Positions 11,601 to 22,723 of a DNA stretch of 64,000 bases are shown one piece after another; the first letter of the stretch is position 1; each line of letters begins with the position of its first letter. Where the stretch lies: assembly GCF_003597395.2 (NCBI RefSeq), contig NC_133778.1, positions 16,845,566 to 16,909,565 of the forward strand, in the 5' to 3' direction. The position numbers and the translations under genes were made by a program. The notes beneath the pieces are model-generated. The model worked only from the letters and a program-made list of their open reading frames with translations. It was not told where the DNA came from and made no database searches. The DNA is from Chelonoidis abingdonii (taxonomy: Eukaryota > Chordata > Testudines > Testudinidae).

Positions 11601-12149
11601 TTCCATTGAAGTCAATGGAAAAAGCTGTTGAATTCAATGGGTACCTGTACCAGTAATAATAAACAGCCCTTTACAACAGATATAGAAAATGGACTTTGGT
11701 TTGGGCTTTGGGACAAAACTTACTGATAAAAGAGGAGACTTTGTGTTCACTGTACTTTATTTGCTAACAGAGTCTGGTAAAGCTGCATCTTAGTTCAGTA
11801 AGGTACTTACGTGTGTGCTTAAATAAGACTATGAGTAGCACCAATGAAGTTGGGATAAAGATCTTTTGCAAAATGATTCTTCTACAGATGGAAAAATAAT
11901 CACAGGATGAACGAGTAACTTCAGTATGTCTGTTGCCCTCTTGGGCATAAACACAGCTCTTGCCTGATGAAGTCAATTCTTTAGTCTGGTTCTCACTGGC
12001 AGTTGCTTATCTTTCTAGCACAGCTGGAAGGCAGCTTAATTCACTTATTCCCATCTGGAGTACTAGGTACAATAAGACATGGGATGCTCTGGTTTTAGAA
12101 AGAGTCGTGAATAAGAACATGCAGTTGTTCTAAATTCTAGCATCTCTTT
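11601..12149. other. Intergenic, nothing recognised
   Basis: No exon, RNA gene or recognised transposon is seen here. Confidence 0.45.
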
Positions 12150-12400
12150 TTGTCCAGTATAATACTTTGGACTTCTAAAGCACGTCTTCAGATCACAAAG
12201 CATTTTTTCAAAATGAATTTAGCTTCACAACACCCCTTTGAGACGGATATTGCTGCCACTGCTTTAAAGATCAGGAAAACAATCGAGAGAGAGAGAGACA
12301 CCGATAGCAAGTAACTTGCCCAAGATCACAGAGGTATTCTGCAGCAAAGCTAGGAATAAAACCCAAATCTCCTGACTTCCTGTCACATACTTCCTTAAAT
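12150..12400 (+). repeat. MIR-like CORE-SINE
   Basis: The order TTCACAACACCCCTTTGAGA, an AAAGATCAGGAAAAC block, AACTTGCCCAAGATCACAGAG, and TAGGAATAAAACCCAAATCTCC follows the well-known MIR/CORE-SINE layout (…acagatgaggaaac…cttgcccaaggtcac…). Similar copies are at 17990-18250, 36410-36610 and 46385-46565. Confidence 0.6.
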
Positions 12401-13429
12401 ATAAGAACCACCTGCTCTTCAGTTGTGTACAATATATGCCAACTCCAACCAGCTGGCTGCTTAGCCTGTTAGTTTTCCCATACTGGTATCATCTCATGAT
12501 AAGCTTTTGGCCCAGAGTCAAAGTGATTTTCAGGGTTTGAATGATTCAACCTGCTTGTTATTGTTTCAACCTGGTACTATTCATATGCTCAGCTATTTTC
12601 CACTGGGATCTGCATACAGTCTGTTGAGAAACAGCTCAAAAGTTACATATTAATTAAACATAATAACAGAGAGAGGGCTTGATCCTGCAAGCCTTCTGTA
12701 CCCAGATTCTGCTGAACAGCACGGGAGTTCTGGGCACTGGGGACTTTAGCTAAAACATTCTCTACACATCCCCCTCCTCAAACACTTGTTCAACATGTCA
12801 GGAGTTTCCCTGGTTCCACAGCTTAATTTAACACTGATTTCACCTGAACTGAAATTCAAACAAGAACTACATGGAATTCGGTTGTTTGACATTTTTCTCT
12901 TTCTTTCTCATCATCATCATCTAGACTGACTCAATTCTTCTCCAGTAAATGCCCCTGCATTGCTGCTGTATAGCGCTCATGATGTGTATGTATCTAGGGT
13001 GGAATCCTCACTCACAGGGATCAATACAACAGACTGCTGACTAGTGCGGCTTAAATCCTACTCTCACTGCATCAAGAAACTAGACTGGGTCTCTCACCTC
13101 TACTCCCTCAAACGGATGGTAGGAGCTTCTAAGTACTTTATTTAATTTAGACAATTTTTAAAGAAACTTTTAAAAAGACTGTTTTACTGCATTGAAAGCC
13201 CATTTTCTAGTGTTTTTTTAAAATAATTAACTCTAAGTAAGCCAAGTATTATATTATTACTACAAGCTAAACTGTAAAGACAACAAATAAGCCATTACTA
13301 CTCTTTAATGGCTAGGAAACAGCTTACTGCACTGCATTTTAGGATATCCAGCTACATTTATTTTTATGGGTTTTATTACAAGCAGTAAAATAGTTTATTA
13401 ACCATTTAATCATAGCACAAATGATTAGA
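12401..13429. other. Intergenic, nothing recognised
   Basis: AT-rich sequence without exon signals or clear repeats. Confidence 0.45.
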
Positions 13430-13777
13430 TGCACATTTATGCTTGAATAGAAAATAGAGACAAAATCAGAAAGGCTAAGGCACAAAATGACTTATACCTA
13501 GTGAGGAACATAAAAAGCAAGAAGAGGTTTTATAATATATTAGAAATAAGAGAAAGATGAAGGAAAACATACGTTCATTACTTAGCAGGGAAGGAGAGCT
13601 AAAACTGATGCCATCAAGAAAGCTGAGGTGTTTTATGCCTGTTTTGCTTCAGTCTTCAATAAAAAAGTTAATTATAGCCAGATGCTTAACACAATTAGTA
13701 TTAACAACAAGGGGGAAGGAACACAAGCCAGAATAGGGGGAAAAAAACAGGTTAAAGAATATTTAGGTAAGTTAGAT

Positions 13778-15196
13778 CAGTGGTTTTCAAACTTATTAGA
13801 CTATGTTATTTGGAGAGGGGTATGCAGCCTATGGCAGGGGGTCTCAGGACAAATTTTTTGGTTACTTCGGAGTGCGGCCACCAACTCTGGCTGGTGGCCG
13901 TGTTCTCCCTTTTTCCTAAAATAATTAGCTTTAGGAAAAATAAATATGCACATATGCACATCCAAATCATTGTAATTTATTTATTGCTAGCTAGTAAGCA
14001 GGGGCAGCTCCAGGCACCACCGCAGCAAGCACATGCCTGGGGTGGCAAGCCGGGAGGGGGTGCGGCATGCCAGTCATTGTGATGGCAGCAGTCTGGGAGC
14101 CTTCGACAGCATTTCTGCGGGAGGTAAGCCGGTCCCGAGGCTTCGGCAGCAATTCAGGGGTGGGTACGCCAAAGGTGCAGGACCAGCAGATCAGCCGCAG
14201 AACCGCCGCCGAAGGCTCCCTGACTGCTGTGCTTGGGGTGGCAGAAAACATAGAGCTGCCCCTGCTAGTAAGTCTGTTGTGAAAAGTGATATTAACAAAC
14301 ATACAAGTATCACATTCCAAAGCAGAGTTCTCAGCTCTGGCAAGCCTGGGAACAAATTAAACCCTGCGGGGAGGGCCAGCGACGATGGAGTCTTGGGCTG
14401 GGGAAGGCAGCGAGAGTGGGAGCCTGAAGCCCTGTGACCAAAGCCCAAAGTCTCGTAGCTGGAGAATGGGGCCCAAGGATGCAGCCCGAAGCCATGTAGC
14501 TGGACCGGGGGGGCTGCCACCAAACAGCCAGCACCCAGAGCTGGAGCCTGAAGCCAGAGCCTGCTGCCCTGCCACTCCTAAGCTGAAGCCCAAAGCCTGA
14601 GCCCCATCGCCCCGGGAAGGTGGGGAAACTCACTGGCTACCTGCTCCTACAGAGTTGTGCCCCAGGTGACTCCAGAGGGGGGCAGGGCCCAACCCCTGCT
14701 GGCAGCCCCAGCAACAAACACTAAGGCAGGGCATCCAAGGGAGAGGGAGAGAGGGGCGCTACTTTGCCCTCCCCACCCCTCCCAATCACAGCCCAGGAGA
14801 ATGTGGCCGCAAGAAAAGGCCCCGGTGGCTACATTTGAGAAACACTGGTCTATGGCATACCCCCTTCTGAGACAGGTATCTCATAACATACCTATGAAAA
14901 CAGGAAAAAAAGGTCTGCAAGGGATAACACGATGCAACACAGTGCACAAGCCCTGGTGTGTGTTGTCCCTGATACAATTATTACTATTATAATGAACAAT
15001 TTTATTATGTATATTCATAGCGTTAACCTTGCACAGCAAAAAGGAAAATACACCAATGTAGCTGCAGTTTTAAATGAAAGGATATTAAATGTTGATTAGA
15101 TTGCCAAATCTTACTAAATAAAATGCATTGTCTGCCATTACAGGGCTTTTCTCGCATACCCCTAGGGGTACACATACTCCAGTTTGAAAACCACTG
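13778..15196. mobile_element. hAT transposon, non-autonomous, inserted in a CR1 copy
   Basis: The ends are perfect 16-bp inverted repeats: CAGTGGTTTTCAAACT at the left and AGTTTGAAAACCACTG at the right. Both flanks carry the 8-bp duplication AGTTAGAT (13770-13777 and 15197-15204), the hAT signature, and the CR1 text joins smoothly across it. The middle is GC-rich with several open frames but no recognisable transposase. A second small hAT element lies inside it at 13999-14264. Length is 1419 bp, or 1145 bp without the inner element and one copy of its target duplication. Confidence 0.92.
13999..14264. mobile_element. Small hAT MITE nested inside the larger hAT element
   Basis: The terminal inverted repeats are CAGGGGCAGCTC and GAGCTGCCCCTG. 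The exact 8-bp target duplication CTAGTAAG flanks both sides (13991-13998 and 14265-14272). At 266 bp with no coding capacity, this is a MITE. It is the youngest layer of a three-level nest. Confidence 0.92.
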
Positions 15197-16146
15197 AGTT
15201 AGATGTATTTAAGACACTGAGGAAATTTATGAAACTAGCTGAAGCAATCCTGGAACTGTTTGCAATTATCTTTGGGAACATATGAAGGACATGTTACATT
15301 CCAGGGGACTGCAGAAGGGCAAATGTAGTAGCCATCTTTAAAAGGGGGAACAAAGAGGGACCAGGAATTTACAGACCAGTCAGCCTATCTTCGATACCTG
15401 GAAAGATACTGGGGCAAATTATTAAACAATCAATTTGTAAACTTATAGAGGATAATAGGGTAATAAGTAATAGCCAACATGAGTTTGTCTAGAATAAATC
15501 ATGTCAAACAACCCAAGTTCCTTCTTTGACAGAATTACTGGCCTACTGGATGAGGGGAAGCTATAGATATGATATATTTTAATTTTAGGCTTTTAACGCA
15601 GTCCCACATGACATATGTGGTCTAGATCAAATAACTATAAGGTGGGTGCACAACCGGTTGAAAGACCATAGTCAAAAAGTACTTAATGATTTGCTGTCAA
15701 ATTGGGAGGACATATCTAATGGGGTTCCCCCAGGAGTCAGTCTAGGGTCTACTACTATTCAGTATTTTCACTACTGAATTGGATAATGGAGTGGAATGTA
15801 TGCTCATAAAATTTGTGGGTGACACTAAGATGGGAGTAGTTGCAAGCACTTTGGAGGATAGCGGGGTTAGACTTCAAAATAACCTTGACAAAATTTGAGA
15901 TTGGTCTGAAATCAATAAGATGAAATTTAATATAGGCAAGTGTAAAGTACTATATATAGGAAGAAAAAAATCAAATGCACAAATACAAAATGGGGAACAA
16001 CTGGGTAGGCAGTAGTACTGGTGCAAAGGATCTGGGAATTATAGTGGATCACAAATTAAATACGAGTCAATGAGACATTTGCAGGTGAATATCATTCTGG
16101 GGTGTATTAACAGGAGTGTCCTATGTGATATCAGACACAGACGAAC

Positions 16147-17502
16147 ATGATTTGTTGGGGAACAGTCAACATGGTTTCTGTAAGGGGAAATCATACCTCA
16201 CCAATTTATTATAATTCTTTGTGGGAATCAATAAACGTGGACAAGGGAGATCCAGTGGATGTAGTGTACTTGGACTTTCAGAAAGCCTTTGACAAGGTCC
16301 CACATCAAAGGCTCTTAAGCAAAGTAAGCAGTCATGGGCTAAAAGGGAAGGTTGTCTCATGGATCAGTAACTGGTTAAAAGACAGGAAACAAGGGGTAGG
16401 AATAAATGGTCAGTTTTCAGAATGGAGAGAGGTAAATAATGCTGTCCCCCAGGGATCTGTATTGGGACCAGTCCTATTCAACATATTCATACATGATCTG
16501 GGAAAAGGGGTAAACAGTGAGGTGGCAACATTTGCAGATGATACAAAAATCACTCAAGATAGTTCAGTCCAAAGCTGACTGTGAAGAGTTACAAAGGGAT
16601 CTCACAAAATGAGGTGACTGAGCAACAAAAGGGCAGAGGAAATTCAGTGTTGATATAATCAAAGTAATGCACACGGGAAAACATAATCCCACTACACATA
16701 CAAGTAGTTGTTCTCTCTCTCTCTCTCTCAAGAAAGAGATCTTGTCATCATTGTGGATAGTTCTCTGAAAATAGCTGATCAATGTGCAGTGGCTGTCAAA
16801 GAAAGCAAACAGAATATTAGGAACCATTGAGAAAGGGACAGATAGATAGTAAGACAGAAAATATCGTAATGCCACTATATAAATCCACGATACACCCCCA
16901 CCTTGACTACTGCAGTTCTAGTTGCCTCATCTTAAAAAAATAATAATATACTTGAATTGGAAAAGGGACACAGAAGGGCAATAAAATGGTTAAGGATGTG
17001 GAACAGGAGAGATTAAAAAGACTGGAACTTTTCAGCTTGGAAAAGAGATGACTAAGAGGGCTATAACAGAGGTCCATAAAATGATGACTGGTGTGGAGGA
17101 CGTCAATAAGGAAGTGTTATTTACTCCTTCACAAACACAAGAACTAGGAGGTCACCCAATAAAATTAATAGGCAGCAGGTTTAACACAACGCACGGTCAA
17201 CCTGTGGAATAACTTGGTAGAGGATGTTGTGAAGGCCAAAACTATAACAGGGTTCAAAAAAGAACAAGATAAGTTTATGGAGGAATAGGTTCATCAATGG
17301 CTATTAGCTAGAACGGGCAGGGATGGTGTCCCTAGCACGTTTGTCAGAAGTTGGGAATGGGTGACAGGGGATGGATCACTTGATGATTACCTGTTCTGTT
17401 CATTCCCTCTGGGGCACCTGGCATTGGCCATAGTCAGAAGACAGGATACTGGGCTAGATGGACCATTGGTCTCACCCATTATGGGCATTCTTATGTTCTT
17501 AA
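16147..17502 (+). mobile_element. CR1 LINE, 3' half with reverse transcriptase fragment
   Basis: The copy starts inside the reverse transcriptase region and runs to a typical CR1 3' end (GGGCTAGATGGACCATTGGT... then CATTCTTATGTTCTT). An open frame at 16147-16578 reads through RT motifs [33 protein letters not shown] and FADDTKI (the catalytic ADD is kept). Further downstream the frame is broken. An AG-poor TC repeat interrupts it at 16712-16729. Confidence 0.9.
16712..16729. repeat. (TC)n microsatellite
   Basis: About nine TC units in a row within the CR1 copy. Confidence 0.9.
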
Positions 17503-17989
17503 CTGAGGTTTTTAGGGATTAGCTGAATAAAGGCCCATTCCTGCATCATTGAATGGAATGAGAGATTTTGGTGAATTTTGGAATCAGGCCCTTAAAGCTT
17601 TAACCAGGTTTTAAATAGTTGTAGGTATGTGTTTATGGGTTTAAATGCATTAGAAACAGTAATTCTTTTTTAGCTTCTGATTTTGGAAACCTTCATTGCT
17701 GTTAATAGCTGGAGAAACAGTGCTGAGAGTGTTGTCTGGGTTGAAAAGATTTAGCAACAGTATCTTAGTCAGTCTGGCTTTACCTCTGTTCAGGCCCTGC
17801 TGATTTTGCTTGGGATTGGGGGTGGATAATTAGAGCCATTTCCTAGTAATTAGCCAACATCTTGCCCTCACCACACAGGCAGGCATCAGTGTGATTGGCA
17901 TGGCAGTAGGGGAGTGTATTACTAGTATGTATGTTTTAAAAAACAGCCTACCCTTGGGATCCCAGCCAGGATCCCAGCTCCTGGTGACC
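17503..17989. other. Intergenic, nothing recognised
   Basis: No exon or clear repeat is seen after the CR1 3' end. Confidence 0.45.
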
Positions 17990-18250
17990 TGCACAAACAC
18001 AAATAAGAGACAGCCCTTGCCAGAAGAGTTTACAATCCAAATAGAGAAGACAGATAAAGGCTGGGAGAAAATAAGTTCTAGTATCCCCACTGTACAGATG
18101 ACAACTGGGGCACAGTTGGGAGTTAGAAGCATAAATGGCTTTAAAAATCTGGCCCTAACTAACTTGCCCAAGGTCACACACAGTCTGTGGCCAAGCTAGG
18201 AATTGACCCCAGCTCCCCAGTCTAGTGCCTTAAGACAACGCCATCCCTCT
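17990..18250 (+). repeat. MIR-like CORE-SINE
   Basis: The blocks CCCCACTGTACAGATGACAAC, AACTTGCCCAAGGTCACAC, and AGCTAGGAATTGACCCCAGC follow the MIR/CORE-SINE order seen at 12150-12400. Confidence 0.65.
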
Positions 18251-18334
18251 TCTCTGTTTCCTGCTCTTGGGGAGGCTGTTGTCAATACTGTTAGATGTTA
18301 ATGAACTTTTAGTTTTTAAGTATTGAGGTTTTAG

Positions 18335-18420
18335 ACTTAGCTGCCTTAGTCTCTCTCATCAACAGAAGTTGGTCCAGTAAAAGATATTACTTCACCCACC
18401 TTGTGTCTCTGATTTTTTAA
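18335..18420 (+). repeat. SINE-like repeat, 3' part
   Basis: ACAGAAGTTGGTCCAGTAAAAG followed by TTCACCCACCTTGTGTCTC is the 3' end of the same turtle retroposon as 11440-11600. Confidence 0.65.
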
Positions 18421-19433
18421 GAGAAAGTTTTGCAATTTTTTGGTACTTTTATATTTAACCTGCCACTTTTCCTCCCTCCATCTGAAGCTGAGCTGATCAC
18501 TCTTTACCCTGAAGCTTCAGGGATTGCAGTGGGAAGGTCAGACGACCAGCTTGCCTAGAGGTAGCTCATAGCCTTATGGTTTCTGCTGAACTAGTCATCC
18601 CAGAGGAGGCCTGGCTATGGCCTCAGTCACCCCCCTCATGCTCCAGCTGCTCCCCCAGCGGTTCTGTCACTACAGAGGAGCAAGGTAGGGGGACCTGGCC
18701 TACCTACTCCACCAGATCCCAACCCATTGCCAGAGAGAGGTTCATGAAGTGTCTAGCCCAATTACTGAGCTACCCCAACTTATGTTTTCCTCTAGATCAC
18801 TTCCTGCCAGTCCAAGTGCCTCAGTTTGGGGCATGGTTGCTGGCTTAGCAGCCTGTCTTTTAGTGCCTTGTTCAGTCAATTTCTTTTAGTGCTTTCAACT
18901 CCCAAAGAGCGGGTCAGGGAAATCCCAGTCACTGCTGCTAGAGCAGCCCTCACAAAGCTGCTGCAACTTCAGGCACAGCTCTTGGCATGAGCCATGCTCC
19001 CTGATGCTGCATGCAGATCTTTTCCTGGGCTACTGGTGTCCTTTTAAACTATTTCTCTACTGGGAATGTGCCCTGTTCCTGGTGAGGGACAAGGCCTCCC
19101 TAGCCCAGTATTGTTCTACTCCCAGCACTGGTTGTGTGGAGCCTGTAGACCCTATTACACGGACCAAGCTTTGTGAATGATATGACAACCATTTGGGGAT
19201 ATCCATTGTGGTATAATGTAGCCACACAATGGAAAGACTATACCTATGCTGGAAAGGGAGGCTGTTTGCCAACAGCACTGAGGCATCTGCCACTTTGTAC
19301 TTTATTTTGAGTACAGAACATTACAGAGCAAATCCCCAAGTGCTCTCTCTTTCTTAGTTACATCATACAACATCCAGCATCTATATTATCCATGTGACAC
19401 TGCAGCTGAATGAGACTAAACACATTCTAACTA
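18421..19433. other. Intergenic, nothing recognised
   Basis: A moderately GC-rich stretch (about 18550-18850) has an open frame of 90 codons but no domain, splice support or neighbour to support a gene. Confidence 0.4.
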
Positions 19434-19620
19434 AGGATAGGTCTACACAGCCAACGTTAACCGTGGTTAACGTGGCTGTGTAGTCTCACCTCCTGTGCTG
19501 GGAGAGAGCTCTCCCAGCGCTTTAATAAAACCAACTCCTCGAGGGGAATAGCTACCAGTGCTGGGACCGGGGCTGATTTACTCCAGTTTCCTTGAGATCA
19601 GCATCAGGCCCAATAGCCGT
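19434..19620. mobile_element. Fragment of a foldback DNA transposon
   Basis: The stretch opens with AGGTCTACACAGCC and holds the short palindromes TTAACCGTGGTTAA and GAGAGCTCTCCCAG-type arms. Both are recurring parts of turtle 'TCTACAC' DNA elements. The right end is not clear. Confidence 0.5.
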
Positions 19621-20319
19621 CACTGTTAGAGAAAGAGAAAACAGTGTTTGGGAAACAATCCAAAAGTTTTCTTCTTTGAAGACTTAGGACCAGAGCCTCA
19701 GCTGGTATAAATTGGTGTAGCTCCACTGACTTTAATTTACATCAGTTGAGCATCTGGTCCCTAGTTTAACATGAGACATAATTCAGATGAAGCTATATAC
19801 AAGGTGATCTGTGCAACAAAACAAACAAAAAATACAGAAATCTTAAGCCCACTTTGCAGCATGGATTGAGGAGACTAAGATGTGGCATATGATTGTAAAT
19901 GGTAAATTGAACAAATTTATTGAATACTATCTCTTTGTCCAAAGGCATCAGTAGAATCCAATACCTTAAACAGTGACAAATGAAAGAAAATTATCCTAGT
20001 TATTGGAATTTGCATCTCACAAGGCCAGAGCAGATCTGGCACTTGATGGGTGCTATGGTAATCATGCCACTGTAGTATTGTATAGGAGTGTTCTCATGAA
20101 TGAGGAGCAAAGTAGAATGACAGCCTACGTGCTACCTGGAAAAAGGAGGACTTTATTTAAATGCCTGCTGCAGACACGCTGGAACCAATTCGCCACTGCC
20201 TTGCCCAGTAGGTGCTTTTTTACACCTATGCAAAGTAGGTGCAGAAGGGCAGCCTTTTACACCCACCTTGAAAAGCTGAGTATGGAGATGTAAAAAGGCT
20301 CAGAGAGCTAAGGAGTAAA
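19621..20319. other. Intergenic, nothing recognised
   Basis: No gene is supported. A short ttggtgtagctccactgactt-like stretch near 19700-19760 probably comes from a dispersed repeat. Confidence 0.4.
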
Positions 20320-20365
20320 AGATGGTTACTCACCTTTGTAACTGTTGTTCTTCTTCAAGATGTGT

Positions 20366-20530
20366 TGCTCATACCCATTCCAGTTAGGTGTGCGTGCACC
20401 GCATGTACATTCGTCGGAAGATTTTTACCCTAGCAACCCCTGGTGGGTCGGCTGGGTCACTCCCTAGAGTGGTGCCATGGCGCTGGACATATACCCCTGC
20501 CGACCCAACCGCTCCTCAGTTCCTTCTTGC
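20366..20530 (+). repeat. DIRS left inverted terminal repeat
   Basis: Begins TGCTCATACCCATTCCAG and includes AGATTTTTACCCTAGCAACC. The reverse complement of 26761-26927 matches over about 165 bp with scattered differences, many at CpG sites. Confidence 0.85.
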
Positions 20531-20555
20531 CGGTTACTCCAACAGTGGGGAAGGA

Positions 20556-20615
20556 GGGCGGGTTTGGAATGGATATGAGCAACACATCTCAAAGATCAAT
20601 AGTTACAAAGGTGAG
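20556..20615 (-). repeat. DIRS internal complementary region, part
   Basis: Read in reverse it gives GTTACTCACCTTTGTAACT and then GAGATGTGTTGCTCAT, the same text as 20326-20380. It is therefore an inverted copy of the adjoining left end, as expected for the internal complementary region of DIRS elements. Confidence 0.7.
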
Positions 20616-20680
20616 TAACTGTCTTTTCTTCTTCTTCGAGTGCTTGCTCATATCCATTCCAGTTAGGTGATTCCCAAGCC

Positions 20681-21169
20681 TTACCAAGGCGGAGGGGTCG
20701 GAGTGAGATGTGGCAGCGTGCAGAACCGCTGACCAAAGGCTGCGTCATCTCTGGACTGCTGAACCAGAGCATAGTGCGAGGAGAAGGTATGCACCAAGGA
20801 CCAGGTAGCTGCGTGACATATCTCGTAGATGGGCACGTGAGCCAGGAAAGCAGCAGATAAGGCTTGAACCCTGGTAGTGTGTGCAGTGAGGTGGCTCGAC
20901 GGAACGTGAGCCAAGTCGTAACAGGTGCGGATGCACGATGTTACCCAGGATGAAATCCTCTGTGAGGAAACGGGAAGGCCCTTCATATGCTCTGCCACCG
21001 CGACAAAGAGTTGGGGAGCTTTGCGGAAGGGCTTCGTCCGCTCGATATAAAAAGTGAGCGCTCTACGGACATCTAGGGAGTGCAGCTGTTGCTCCCTGCG
21101 TGATGAATGTGGCTTCGGGAAGAAGACCGGAAGGAAGATCTCCTGGTTAACATGGAAGTCCGATAACAC
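20681..21169 (-). pseudogene. DIRS tyrosine recombinase, C-terminal part
   Basis: The 162-codon frame carries LDVRRALTFYIERTKPFRK, then SSWVTSCIRTCY, AHTTRVQALSAAFLAHVPI and a final HTFSSHYAL. These correspond to the catalytic H-x-x-R region and the nucleophile Tyr of DIRS recombinases. The N-terminal half lies in a different frame to the right (21286-22710), so at least one frameshift separates them. Recombinases of this class cut and rejoin DNA to insert the circular element. Confidence 0.75.
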
Positions 21170-21285
21170 TTTGGGGAGAAAGGCTGGGTGTGGTCACAAC
21201 CTCACCTTGTCTTTGAGGAAGACAGTATACGGAGGGTCTGCTATGAGAGCCGAGAGCTCAGAAACTTGTCTAGCCGATCTGATGG

Positions 21286-22710
21286 CTACAAGGAAAGCGT
21301 GGAGAAGTGGAGAAGGGAGCAAGATGCTAATGGCTCGAATGAAGCCGACATAAGTCTGGTAAGAACCAGATTGGGGTCCCAGGTTGGGGTGGGGCAGCGT
21401 ACCTGGGGGTACAGGCGCTCCAAGCCCTTGAGGAATCGAGATATCATAGGATGTGAAAACACAGAGTGGCCATTCTCCCCTGGGTGGAAAGTAGAGATGG
21501 CCGCCAAGTGCACTCTCAAAGAAGATACCACTAGACCCTGTTGTTTAAGGGACCAGAGGTAGTCCAAGATGGTGGGGATGGGGGTCTCAGTGAGAAGGAC
21601 ATTATGCTCTGCACACCAGCATGTGAAACGCTTCCACTTGGCCAGATACATTGCTCTAGGGGAAGGTTTCCTGCTACCCAGGAGTACTTGTTGCACTGGG
21701 GTAGAGCAGCGCAACTCAGACTGGGTCAACCACTCAAGAGCCATGCCATGAGATGGAGGGACTGTAGGTCTAGGTGATGCAGTTTGCCGTGGTCCTGAGT
21801 TATCAGGTCCAGGTGCAGAGGTAGTGGGATAGGGTCCGCTATTGACAGGTCTAGCAACATGGTGTACCAGTGCTGCCTGGGCCACACTGGAGCGATCTTG
21901 ATCAAGCGGGCTCTGTTTCTGCGTACTTTCAGTAGGACCCTGTGGACAAGAGGGAACGGTGGAAAGGCGTATAGCAGGTGAGTCGTCCACGGTATGAGGA
22001 AAGAGTCCGTTATCGAACCCTGTGAGAGGCCTTGAAAGGAACAGAACATCTGGCATTTCCTGTTCTCGCGGGACACGAAGAGGTCTACACGGGGAAATCC
22101 CCACTTCCCGGAAGACCGAAAGAATAACGTGCGGGTGAAGCGACCACTCGTGGGAAAGGAAGGATCTGCTGAGGCGATCCGCTATGAGGTCTATAGAGTG
22201 GGCTATGCAAAAGTCCCAGAGTCGTAAGGCCTCGTGCCAAAGGGTTGAGGACCTTATCCCGCCCTGTTTGTTTATACAGTATATGGCTGTTGTGTTGTCG
22301 GTGAATATCGACACACAATGGCCTTGCAAGTGGTGTTGGAACGCCTGGCAAGCAAGGCGGACTGCTCTCAGCTCCCGGACACTGATGTGCAGGCCAGTTC
22401 CTGAGATGACCAAAGGCCTTGCGTGCGTAGATGTCTGAGGTGAGCACCCCAGACAAGATATGACGTGTCCGTCATCAGCGACATAGAGGGCTGTGGCGGA
22501 TGGAACAGCAGCCCTGCACACACCAGGGAGGGGCTCAGCCACCATTCGAGGGAGCCTAGGATGTTTAGGGGAATGGTGACGATCCTGTCTATGGCATCCC
22601 TGCCTGGTCGGTACACTGAGTTCAGCCACGATTGGAGGGGATGGAGGCGCAGTCTGGCGTATTTCGTCACAAATGTGCAGCCCGCCATGTGACCCACGAG
22701 ACTGAGGCAA
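21286..22710 (-). pseudogene. DIRS RNase H and tyrosine recombinase N-terminal part
   Basis: The 474-codon frame begins in an RNase H-like domain: ALYVADDGHVISCLGC near residue 75, ISVRELRAVRLACQAF and FTDNTTAIYCINKQGG (a catalytic Asp in FTDN). It then passes into a linker and an alpha-helical core-binding domain of the recombinase (TILDYLWSLKQQGLVVSSLR, ISTFHPGENGHSVF). RNase H removes the RNA template during reverse transcription. The frame ends before the recombinase catalytic residues, which resume at 20681-21169 in another frame. Confidence 0.8.
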
Positions 22711-22723
22711 GTGCGAACCAAAG

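Larger units (their letters stand above)
13430..16140 (+). mobile_element. CR1 LINE, 5'-truncated, interrupted by a hAT element
   Basis: The left part (13430-13777) carries the CR1 text before the reverse transcriptase, for example GCTGAGGTGTTTTATGCCTG followed by CTTCAGTCTTCAATAAAAA. The sequence resumes at 15205 after the hAT insertion and continues through degraded reverse transcriptase text (CCAGGGGACTGCAGAAGGGCAAATG, TTAACGCAGTCCCACATGACAT, GGGGTTCCCCCAGGAGTCAG). Many stops and frameshifts are present, so this is a dead copy. It ends near the start of a second CR1 copy at 16147. Confidence 0.85.

Noticed and set aside
13780..14633. Overlapping open frames up to 134 codons
   Set aside because: They lie inside the hAT elements and their GC-rich interior, on both strands at once, with no transposase or other domain.
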